A stretch of 64,000 bases of DNA, taken from positions 744,001 through 808,000 of the forward strand of contig NZ_JACVAK010000002.1 of assembly GCF_014851805.1 (NCBI RefSeq), read 5' to 3'. A program made the position numbers and the translations under genes. Below are positions 57,421 to 64,000 of the stretch, in pieces. Within the stretch, counting starts at the first letter, position 1. Every line of letters begins with the position of its first letter. The stretch is from Pseudoxanthomonas sp. PXM02 (GTDB lineage: Bacteria > Pseudomonadota > Gammaproteobacteria > Xanthomonadales > Xanthomonadaceae). The notes under the pieces are model-generated. The model was not told where the DNA came from, did no database searches, and saw only the letters and a list, made by a program, of their open reading frames with translations.

Positions 57421-57492
57421 TGTGGGAGCGACGTCCGTCGCGATACGCGGACTGCAGGCTGGCAGGCAATCGCGACTGACGTCGCTCCCACA
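57421..57492. repeat. REP-type inverted pair (GTGGGAGCG variant)
   Basis: Arm A 57421-57445 (TGTGGGAGCGACGTCCGTCG...) and inverted arm B 57469-57492 agree at 23 of 24 aligned positions. They are the same family as the pair at 15271-15419, here only 23 bp apart and able to form a long cruciform. It separates the hvfC stop (57495) from rnt. Confidence 0.85.
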
Positions 57493-57494
57493 GA

Positions 57495-58244
57495 TCAGAT
57501 ACGGGGGATCGTCCCCAACACCGTGCCTTCCTCGCGCATGCGGGTGAGCATCGCGGCGCCCTGCTCGACGAAAGCGGGTACGTCGTCCACGCCGGCCTCC
57601 GCGGCCAGCTGACGCAGGGCGTCGGCCCCTGTGCGGCCGCCTTCGCCCAAGAGTTCGACCAGTCGGTACACCAGCGGCGAGATCGCCGCGAACCGCACCT
57701 GGTAGCCGGCATCGCGACGCACCAGCAGCAGTGTCGGCTCGGTCGGAGGCACATCGGGCTGGAAGTCCGGGCCGATGCGATGCACGGGCCACTGGTAGGC
57801 CAGCGCCCAGGCGAAAGGCGATGGCACCGGTTCGCCGGCCAGCAGGTTGCCGTCGGCGACATGGGCAGGCACCACGTCGTCCGCGATCTGCAGCGCAAGC
57901 TCGACCCACTCGTAGTGCGCCAGTTCGCGCAACCACGGCGGCAGCGCGTTGTCGTCGCGCGTTTCCAGGTAGCGGATGAACTCGCGTGCTATCTCCGGGA
58001 ACAGCGGTGTGTGGCTGCGATGCGTGGCATAGAACTGGCGCACGAGTGCGCGCCACGCCTCATCGCCCAGCGTCTTGCGGATCACTGGGAAATTGCCGGA
58101 CAGCAGGCCTTCGATGTTGTTGAAGAACAGGTCGCGGTAGATGGCGAGGCGGCGGTCTTCGATGCCGGGCGGCGGCGGATGCGACGACGGATCGCGCAGA
58201 TGGCGCGACAGCGAGAACTGCTGGTCGTGCAGGGTCTCAGCCAT
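57495..58244 (-). CDS. HvfC/BufC family protein (DUF2063), RiPP maturation partner
   Basis: The 249-residue protein has the DUF2063 N-terminal region ([40 protein letters not shown]) typical of the partner of MNIO enzymes. It probably binds the precursor leader and helps the enzyme. It overlaps the MNIO gene by 8 bp. It ends at a REP pair. Confidence 0.88.
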   Translation of the reverse strand: MAETLHDQQFSLSRHLRDPSSHPPPPGIEDRRLAIYRDLFFNNIEGLLSGNFPVIRKTLGDEAWRALVRQFYATHRSHTPLFPEIAREFIRYLETRDDNALPPWLRELAHYEWVELALQIADDVVPAHVADGNLLAGEPVPSPFAWALAYQWPVHRIGPDFQPDVPPTEPTLLLVRRDAGYQVRFAAISPLVYRLVELLGEGGRTGADALRQLAAEAGVDDVPAFVEQGAAMLTRMREEGTVLGTIPRI

Positions 58245-59088
58245 GTGTTGTACGCGCAGCTGCGCCTGCGTGCGCAGACTGGAGCTCGCGGATGCGTCGC
58301 GCTTCCGCAGCCAGTTCGGCCATCGGCGGGAAGTTGAAGTCGCGCTCCAGCAGCGTGGGACGTACGCCGTGGGTGGCGTAGGCCATCGACAGCAGCGACC
58401 ACACGTCGTCCTTTACCGGCGCGCCGTGCGTATCGACCTTCAGATCGTCGGCTTCGTCGTAATGACCGGCGACGTGGTAGGACGCGATCCGCGCCGACGG
58501 CATGCGCGCAAGGAAGGTGCGTGCGTCGTAGCCGTGGTTGATCGCGTTGACGTAGATGTTGTTGACGTCCAGCAGCAGGTCGCAATCGGCTTCGTCGAGG
58601 ATCGCGGTGACGAAGTCGATTTCCGACATCGCCTGGTAGGGCGCGGCATAGTAGGAGACGTTCTCCACCGCGATGCGCCGGCCCAGTGCGTCCTGCGCCT
58701 GGCGGATGCGGGCCGCCACGTGATGCACGGCCTCGTCGGTGAACGGGATCGGCATCAGGTCGTACAGATGACCGTCGTCGCTGCAGTAGCTCAGGTGTTC
58801 GCTGTACAGCGCGACGTCGTGCTGGTCGAGGAACCGCCGCGTACGCGCGAGAAAGGTATCGTCCAGCGGCGAGACGCCGCCGAGCGACAGCGACAGCCCG
58901 TGGCAGGTCAGCGGATGACGGGAAGACAGCGTCTGCAGGGCTTCGCCGTAGCGGCCGCCGACGCCGATCCAGTTGTCGGGCGCGCATTCGAGGAAGTCGA
59001 ACGTGCCCGCCGGCGCCTCCAGCAGGTCATCCAGCAGGACGCGTCGCAGGCCAAGGCCGGCGGTGTCGGAAGGAAGCGGAACACTCAT
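58237..59088 (-). CDS. MNIO family oxidase (DUF692; HvfB/BufB-like)
   Basis: The 283-residue TIM-barrel multinuclear non-heme iron oxidase shows the metal-binding motifs of DUF692: [51 protein letters not shown] and SYHVAGHY. Relatives convert Cys to oxazolone/thioamide or thiooxazole groups in RiPP precursors. The upstream precursor gene and downstream DUF2063 gene make the target clear. Confidence 0.93.
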   Translation of the reverse strand: MSVPLPSDTAGLGLRRVLLDDLLEAPAGTFDFLECAPDNWIGVGGRYGEALQTLSSRHPLTCHGLSLSLGGVSPLDDTFLARTRRFLDQHDVALYSEHLSYCSDDGHLYDLMPIPFTDEAVHHVAARIRQAQDALGRRIAVENVSYYAAPYQAMSEIDFVTAILDEADCDLLLDVNNIYVNAINHGYDARTFLARMPSARIASYHVAGHYDEADDLKVDTHGAPVKDDVWSLLSMAYATHGVRPTLLERDFNFPPMAELAAEARRIRELQSAHAGAAARTTHG

Positions 59089-59100
59089 GTGGATGAGCCT

Positions 59101-59129
59101 GCGGGTCCCGGCGCATTACCGGGACCCGC
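59101..59129 (-). promoter_or_regulatory. Strong hairpin between hvfA and hvfB
   Basis: GCGGGTCCCGG at 59101-59111 pairs perfectly with CCGGGACCCGC at 59119-59129 around a 7-nt loop, an 11-bp stem with no T-run. It fills the 51-bp gap and would favour precursor over enzyme expression by partial termination or mRNA protection. Confidence 0.6.
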
Positions 59130-59139
59130 ACGGAAGGGC

Positions 59140-59523
59140 TTACTTGGTGCCTTCGGTCTTCTTGTCGCCGCCGCACTTGCCCTCGCCACACTTGCCCTCG
59201 GCACCCTTGGCGCCGGCATGGGCCTTGTGTTCGGCCGCGTCGATGAAGCCGTCCTTGTTGGTGTCGATCTCGGCGAACTTGGCCGCCTTGTCCGGATGCG
59301 CGGCGGTGAACTCGGCCTCCGAGACCTTGCCGTCCTTGTCGGTGTCGGCCTTGGCCAGACCACACTTGCCTTCACCGCATTTGCCTTCGCCGGCCTTGGC
59401 GGTTTCGCCGGCCGCGAGCAGGTAACCCTGTGCCAGCGGTTCCATCGCGAACGCGGAACCGGTCAGGGCGAGGCCGCCGACCAGGGCGATGGCGACAGCG
59501 GCGGGCTTGTTCGTCTTGGACAT
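59140..59523 (-). CDS. HvfA/BufA-like RiPP precursor with EF-hand loops
   Basis: The 127-residue precursor has a signal peptide (PAAVAIALVGGLALTGSAFA), then EGKCGEGKCG (C49, C54), two EF-hand loops (60-71 DTDKDGKVSEAE and 87-98 DTNKDGFIDAAE), and a second EGKCGEGKCG (C112, C117). EGKC is the motif modified by MNIO enzymes in HvfA metallophores and bufferins. I chose the ATG giving MSKTNKP, 9 bp after GGAG; an ATG two codons upstream is too close to the SD. Probable product: a periplasmic or secreted peptide with four modified Cys binding copper or another metal, with the EF-hands binding calcium. Confidence 0.85.
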   Translation of the reverse strand: MSKTNKPAAVAIALVGGLALTGSAFAMEPLAQGYLLAAGETAKAGEGKCGEGKCGLAKADTDKDGKVSEAEFTAAHPDKAAKFAEIDTNKDGFIDAAEHKAHAGAKGAEGKCGEGKCGGDKKTEGTK

Positions 59524-59618
59524 CGTCATGCTCTCCAATGGGGTGCGACGGGGGCCGCACGGGAAGTGGCGACAGTGTAGACGTTGTGCGTTAGGCGGCC
59601 GTATGCGGCCCACTGAAT

Positions 59619-59650
59619 GCAGACGCCCCGCGTGGAAGCGGGGCGTCTGC
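59619..59650 (-). terminator. Hairpin terminator downstream of phoU
   Basis: GCAGACGCCCCGC at 59619-59631 pairs perfectly with GCGGGGCGTCTGC at 59638-59650, a 13-bp stem. T-poor sequence follows, but the place at the end of pst-phoU and upstream of the hvf promoter fits transcript termination. Confidence 0.7.
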
Positions 59651-59676
59651 GGTGCTGCAATGCGGAAGATCCGCGG

Positions 59677-60384
59677 TCAGACCGCCGTGGTGCTGGTCTC
59701 GTCGCGCTTGTCGCGCGGCGGCAGCGGCTGCTCGCCATGCACCAGGAACCAGACGTTCTCGGCGATGTTGGTGGCGTGGTCGCCGATGCGCTCCAGGTTC
59801 TTCGCCATGAACAGCAGGTGCGTGCACGGCGTGATGTTGCGCGGATCTTCCATCATGTAGGTCAGCAGCTCGCGGAACAGTGCGGTGTAATGCGCGTCGA
59901 GTTCCGCATCGCGTGCGCGCACCTGCACCGCCTGCTCGGCGTCGCTGGTCTGGTAGGCCGCCAGTGCATCGCGTACCTGGCGCGCCGCCAGCTTGCCGAG
60001 CGCGCGCAGGCCGGTGATCTGCGGCATCGGCGGCGCCAGGTTCAGCGCGATCGAACGCTTGGCCACGTTGGCGGCGTAGTCGCCGATGCGTTCGATGTCG
60101 GCCGGGATGCGCAGGCCGGCGAGGATCACCCGCAAGTCGCGCGCCATCGGGCCGCGCAGTGCGAGTTGCATCAGGTCATGGCTGACCTGGTGTTCGATCG
60201 CGTCGATGGCTTCGTCGTTGGCGATGATCCGCTGCGCGGCCTTGTCGTCGCGGCGTTCGACCACGTCCATCGCGGCCTCCAGCTGCGCGACGGCGGTTTC
60301 GCCCATGCGCACGATTTCCGCGACCACGCGGCGCTGTTCTTCGTCGTAGCTCTTCACGATGTGCTCGTGTGGTTGGGTATTCAT
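59677..60384 (-). CDS. phoU: Phosphate signalling protein PhoU
   Basis: The 235-residue helical protein has two PhoU repeats with the metal motifs in LAGLRIPADIERIGDYAANV and LFMAKNLERIGDHATNIAEN. It links the Pst transporter to PhoR signalling. I chose MNTQPHEHIVKSYDEE as start; an ATG three codons earlier is possible. It starts 11 bp after pstB. Confidence 0.97.
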   Translation of the reverse strand: MNTQPHEHIVKSYDEEQRRVVAEIVRMGETAVAQLEAAMDVVERRDDKAAQRIIANDEAIDAIEHQVSHDLMQLALRGPMARDLRVILAGLRIPADIERIGDYAANVAKRSIALNLAPPMPQITGLRALGKLAARQVRDALAAYQTSDAEQAVQVRARDAELDAHYTALFRELLTYMMEDPRNITPCTHLLFMAKNLERIGDHATNIAENVWFLVHGEQPLPPRDKRDETSTTAV

Positions 60385-60395
60385 GGATGGCATCC

Positions 60396-61214
60396 TTAGC
60401 CGAACCGGCCGGTGATGTAGTCTTCGGTCTGCTGCTTGCCGGGGTTGGAGAAGATCGTCGACGTGGCGTCGTGCTCGACCAGCTCGCCCAGGTACATGAA
60501 GGCCGTGTAGTCGGACACGCGCGCCGCCTGCTGCATGTTGTGCGTGACGATGGCGATCGTGTACTGGTGCTTCAGCTCTTCGATCAACTGCTCGATCTTG
60601 CTGGTCGAGATGGGATCCAGCGCCGAGGTCGGCTCGTCCAGCAGGATCACGTCCGGACGCAGCGCGACCGCGCGCGCGATGCACAGGCGCTGCTGCTGGC
60701 CGCCGGACAGGCCCAGCGCGCTCTGCTTCAGCTTGTCCTTGGCCTCTTCCCACAGGGCGGCCTGGCGCAGCGCCTGCTCGACGCGCACGTCCATGTCGGC
60801 CTTGTTGAGGCGCTCGTGGTGGCGGATGCCGTACGCGACGTTTTCATAGATCGTCATCGGGAACGGCACCGGCTTCTGGAACACCATGCCGACCTTGCTG
60901 CGCAGGCGGTTCATCGGGTACTTGGCGTCGAGGATGTTGTCGCCGTCCAGCAGCACCTCGCCCTTGGCATGCAGCTTCGGGTACAGCGAGTAGATGCGGT
61001 TGAAGATGCGCAGCAGGGTGGACTTGCCGCAACCGGAAGGACCGATCAGCGCGGTGACGCGCTTTTCCGGAATCTCCAGGTTGATGTTCTTCAGCGCGTG
61101 GAAGTCGCCGTAGTAGAAGTCCAGGCCCTTCGCCGCCAGCTTCACGCTGGCCGGCGCGGACAGGTCGTCGTGGCGCTGCGGCGTCACCACGGCAATGCGG
61201 GCGGCGTCATTCAT
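60396..61214 (-). CDS. pstB: Phosphate ABC transporter ATP-binding protein
   Basis: The 272-residue ATPase has Walker [10 protein letters not shown], signature [14 protein letters not shown] and Walker [14 protein letters not shown]. The N-terminus overlaps pstA by 8 bp. Confidence 0.98.
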   Translation of the reverse strand: MNDAARIAVVTPQRHDDLSAPASVKLAAKGLDFYYGDFHALKNINLEIPEKRVTALIGPSGCGKSTLLRIFNRIYSLYPKLHAKGEVLLDGDNILDAKYPMNRLRSKVGMVFQKPVPFPMTIYENVAYGIRHHERLNKADMDVRVEQALRQAALWEEAKDKLKQSALGLSGGQQQRLCIARAVALRPDVILLDEPTSALDPISTSKIEQLIEELKHQYTIAIVTHNMQQAARVSDYTAFMYLGELVEHDATSTIFSNPGKQQTEDYITGRFG

Positions 61215-62058
61215 GGGTCACCTTGTTTCGAAGAAGGATGGTTCGCGCAATCAGGCTGAGCACCAGCACCATGCCGGTGACGAGGAAGGCGCCGGCCCAG
61301 GCCAGCGAGTTCCAGGAGTCGTACGGGCTCATCGCGTACTGGAAGATCACCATGGGCAGGTTGGCCATGGACTGGTTGAGGTCCGTGCTCCAGAACTGGT
61401 TGTTGAAGGCGGTGAACAGCAGCGGGGCGGTTTCGCCGCTGATGCGCGCCAGCGCCAGCAGGATGCCGGTGACGATGCCCGGCAGCGCCGATCGCATCAG
61501 CACCTGGGTGGTGACCTTCCATTGCGGCACGCCCAGCGACAGCGCGGCCTCGCGCATCTGCTGCGGCACCAGCCGCAGCATCTCGTCGGTGGTGCGCACG
61601 ATCACCGGCAGCGCGATGAACGCCAGCGCCACCGCACCGGCCCACGCCGAGTAGTGGCCCATCTGCGCCACCATCACGGTGTAGATGAAGAGGCCCAGCA
61701 CGATGGACGGCGCCGACAGCAGGATGTCGTTGACGAAGCGGACGGTCTCGCCCAGCCAGTGCTTGTTGGCGTACTCGGCCAGGTAGGTGCCGGCGGCGAT
61801 GCCGATCGGCGTGCCCAGCACGATGGCCAGCAGGCTGATCACCACGCTGCCGAACAGCGCGTTGGCCAGGCCGCCGGGTTCGTTCGGCGGCGGCGTCATC
61901 TGGGTGAACAGGTCCAGGTTCAGGCTGCCCATGCCCTTGGTGATCGTGGTCCAGAGGATCCACACCAGCCACATCAGGCCGAACATCGCCGCGGCGATGG
62001 ACAGCGACAGCGCGGCGACGTTCTTGACCTTGCGCCACGTATAGAGCGAAGCGGACAT
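61207..62058 (-). CDS. pstA: Phosphate ABC transporter permease PstA
   Basis: The 283-residue inner-membrane permease has six predicted helices and the permease loop [20 protein letters not shown]. It overlaps pstC by one base (TGATG) and pstB by 8 bp. Confidence 0.97.
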   Translation of the reverse strand: MSASLYTWRKVKNVAALSLSIAAAMFGLMWLVWILWTTITKGMGSLNLDLFTQMTPPPNEPGGLANALFGSVVISLLAIVLGTPIGIAAGTYLAEYANKHWLGETVRFVNDILLSAPSIVLGLFIYTVMVAQMGHYSAWAGAVALAFIALPVIVRTTDEMLRLVPQQMREAALSLGVPQWKVTTQVLMRSALPGIVTGILLALARISGETAPLLFTAFNNQFWSTDLNQSMANLPMVIFQYAMSPYDSWNSLAWAGAFLVTGMVLVLSLIARTILLRNKVTHE

Positions 62059-63029
62059 CAGTTGCCCTCCCGCTTGGCGAGCTGGCGCAGCATCAGGCGG
62101 GCGATCGCCAGCACGATGAAGGTCAGCACGAACAGGGTGAAGCCGAGCAGCAGCAGCGAGCCCTTGTGCAGCGGATCGGTGGCTTCGGCGAACTCATTGG
62201 CGATGGTCGCCGCGATCGAGGTGCCGGGTTCCAGCAGCGCCAGACTGATCGCGTAGGCGTTGCCGATGACGAAGGTCACCGCCATCGTCTCGCCCAGCGC
62301 GCGGCCCAGGCCGAGGAACACGCCGCCGATCACCGCCGAGCGGGTGTAGGGCAGCACGATGTCCCAGACCACTTCCCACTTGGTCGAGCCCAGTGCGTAG
62401 GCCGATTCCTTCAGACGGCCCGGCACGGTCAGGAAGACTTCGCGCATCACCGAGGAGATGAAGGGGATCACCATGATCGCCAGCACCAGGCCGGCGGTCA
62501 TCATGCCGATGCCCAACGGCGGGCCCGACAGCAGCACGCCGACCAGCGGCAGCTGGCCGAGGTTGTCGTTGATCCAGGGGTAGACGTGTTCGCTCAGCTG
62601 CGGCGCCAGTACGAACAGGCCCCACATGCCGTAGATGATCGAGGGGATGCCGGCCAGCAGTTCGATGGCCATGCCGACCGGACCGCGCATCCAGGCCGGT
62701 GCGACTTCGGTCAGGAACACCGCGATGCCGAAGCTCACCGGCACCGCGATCAGCATGGCGATGCCGGCGCTGACCAGCGTGCCGAAGATCGGCACCAGCG
62801 CGCCGAACTCGCGCGTACCGACATTCCAGTCGGTGCTGGTGAAGAAACCCAGGCCGAAGGTCTGCAGGGCCTCGCGGCCGCCCCACAGCATCGACAGGGC
62901 GGCGGCGATCAGCGAAATCAGGACGAACAGGCCGGCGCCGGTGAGCGCGAGCCGGAACAACCGGTCGGCGCGCGCGTCTTTCGCAGTGCGCACGTCCGTC
63001 AGGGAAGCGGGGAGGGCGGTGGCGTTCAT
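62058..63029 (-). CDS. pstC: Phosphate ABC transporter permease PstC
   Basis: The 323-residue permease has ELLAGIPSIIYGMWGLFVLA and KESAYALGSTKWEVVWDIVL, the PstC loop. It follows pstS after a 118-bp gap with a GC hairpin. Confidence 0.97.
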   Translation of the reverse strand: MNATALPASLTDVRTAKDARADRLFRLALTGAGLFVLISLIAAALSMLWGGREALQTFGLGFFTSTDWNVGTREFGALVPIFGTLVSAGIAMLIAVPVSFGIAVFLTEVAPAWMRGPVGMAIELLAGIPSIIYGMWGLFVLAPQLSEHVYPWINDNLGQLPLVGVLLSGPPLGIGMMTAGLVLAIMVIPFISSVMREVFLTVPGRLKESAYALGSTKWEVVWDIVLPYTRSAVIGGVFLGLGRALGETMAVTFVIGNAYAISLALLEPGTSIAATIANEFAEATDPLHKGSLLLLGFTLFVLTFIVLAIARLMLRQLAKREGN

Positions 63030-63106
63030 GCAACCCGGGAGGTGGGGGAGGGGCGGTTGGCGCGTGAAGAGCTAGTGCACGGTGGTGCGGTTACCGCGTG
63101 ATGACA

Positions 63107-63132
63107 GCGGGCCGCCCGGATGGACGGCCCGC
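63107..63132 (-). promoter_or_regulatory. Hairpin between pstS and pstC
   Basis: GCGGGCCG at 63107-63114 pairs with CGGCCCGC at 63125-63132, an 8-bp GC stem shortly after the pstS stop. It probably lets the binding protein be made in excess over the permease. Confidence 0.5.
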
Positions 63133-63147
63133 GCGGTGGCGTCGGGA

Positions 63148-64000
63148 TCAGAGCTTGATCTCGGTGCTCCAGTACTGCTCGATCTGGCCGACCAGTTCAG
63201 GCGGCAGCGGCACGTAATCCAGTTCGTTGGCCTGCGCCTGGCCCTGCTCGTAGGCCCACTTGAAGAACTCCAGCGTGTGCTTCGCCTTGGTCGCATCCTT
63301 GGGCTGCTTGTAAACCAGGATGAAGTTGGTCGCGGTGATCGGCCACGCCTGCTCGCCCGGCGCGTTGGTGATGACCAGGTTGAAGTCCTTCGCGTTTGCC
63401 CAGTCGGCGCTGGCCGCGGCGGCGGCGAAGCTCTCGGGAGTCGGCTTCACGAACTGGCCGGCCGCGTTCTGCAGCGAGGCGTACGACATGTTGTTCTGTT
63501 CGGCGTAGGCCAGTTCGACGTAGCCGATCGAACCCTTCAGCTGGCGCACGTAGGCGGCGACGCCTTCGTTGCCCTTGCCGCCCACGCCGCCCGGCCAGTT
63601 GACCGAGGTGCCTTCGCCGACCTTCGCCTTCCAGTCCTGGCTGACCTTGGACAGGTAGTTGACGAAGTTGAAGGTGGTGCCCGACCCGTCGGAGCGGTGC
63701 ACGGTGTTGATCTTGCCGGAAGGCAGGGTCACGCCCGGGTTCAGCGCGACGATGGCCGGGTCGTTCCAGGTGGTGATCTTGTGCAGGAAGATGTCGGCCA
63801 GCACGGTGCCGTTGAGCTTCAGCTGGCCCGGCTGCAGGCCTTCAACGTTGATGACCGGCACCACGCCGCCGATAACCGACGGGAACTGGGCCAGGCCGGC
63901 CTGCGCCAGCTCTTCCGACGACAGCGGCTTGTCGGACGAACCGAAATCGACCGTCGCGGCCTTGATCTGGGCGATGCCGCCACCGGAGCCGATGGACTGG
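63148..64000 (-). CDS. pstS: Phosphate-binding protein PstS, 5' end outside window
   Basis: About 284 residues of the C-terminal part are visible; the frame continues past the right edge, so the signal peptide and start lie outside. SIGSGGGIAQIKAATVDFG, SDGSGTTFNFVNYLSK and KVGEGTSVNWPGGVGGKGNE are PstS phosphate-binding segments. The Pho box expected upstream is not in the window. Confidence 0.96.
   Translation of the reverse strand, partial: QSIGSGGGIAQIKAATVDFGSSDKPLSSEELAQAGLAQFPSVIGGVVPVINVEGLQPGQLKLNGTVLADIFLHKITTWNDPAIVALNPGVTLPSGKINTVHRSDGSGTTFNFVNYLSKVSQDWKAKVGEGTSVNWPGGVGGKGNEGVAAYVRQLKGSIGYVELAYAEQNNMSYASLQNAAGQFVKPTPESFAAAAASADWANAKDFNLVITNAPGEQAWPITATNFILVYKQPKDATKAKHTLEFFKWAYEQGQAQANELDYVPLPPELVGQIEQYWSTEIKL

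Overview
The window is a GC-rich, gene-dense bacterial chromosome segment. Its gene order matches Xanthomonadaceae (Lysobacteraceae): rpsB-tsf-pyrH-frr-uppS-cdsA-dxr-rseP-bamA-lpxD-fabZ-lpxA-lpxB-rnhB-dnaE-accA, then map-glnD-dapD-dapE-asnB and pstSCAB-phoU. Two REP repeat families (GTAGGAGCG... and GTAGAGCCGAGC...) also resemble those seen in Stenotrophomonas, Pseudoxanthomonas and Lysobacter. I would guess Pseudoxanthomonas or a close relative; this is inference from gene order and repeats only. There is no IS element, prophage or CRISPR array.

Layout. 1-9.3 kb is accessory: a truncated di-heme oxidoreductase, then on the minus strand a GT51-like membrane protein, an M48-like metallopeptidase and a giant pseudokinase/DUF4011/SF1-helicase/WGR protein, all downstream of accA. 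9.3-28.2 kb is the conserved minus-strand block for fatty acid, lipid A, outer-membrane assembly, phospholipid, isoprenoid and translation functions (accA back to pyrH). 28.2-30.9 kb holds a cupin, an AIM24 protein and an HDOD-GGDEF diguanylate cyclase, followed by tsf and rpsB. 33.2-41.3 kb is a plus-strand run map-glnD-dapD-arsC-like-dapE, then an asparagine-rich leader peptide with attenuator, asnB and a translationally coupled NTF2-like gene. 41.3-49.4 kb has a penicillin acylase-family protein, a bacterioferritin, tpm, parC and an SLC13-type carrier. 49.5-57.3 kb has tRNA-Leu, rnr, a GFA protein, rlmB, a P1 peptidase, a divergent XRE-cupin regulator/EamA exporter pair with a 19-bp operator, a macrodomain protein and rnt. 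57.5-59.5 kb is an MNIO-dependent RiPP cluster (hvfA/bufA-hvfB-hvfC). 59.7-64 kb is phoU and the pst phosphate transporter, with pstS cut by the window end.

Three items stand out. (1) A textbook-looking ribosome-mediated attenuator upstream of asnB: a 27-residue leader peptide with seven Asn codons, mutually exclusive 1:2, 2:3 and 3:4 pairings and a strong terminator, implying transcriptional control of asparagine synthetase by charged tRNA-Asn. (2) A two-gene overlapping unit of a zinc metallopeptidase and a very large helicase with pseudokinase-like, DUF4011, nuclease-fold and WGR modules, which looks like a candidate defence or nucleic-acid surveillance system. (3) A RiPP precursor in which EGKC modification motifs flank two EF-hand loops. 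REP elements supply the last codons and stop of lpxB and the stop of tpm.

Starts were chosen by start codon, ribosome-binding site and overlap with the neighbouring gene. No database search was possible, so family calls rest on motif recognition.
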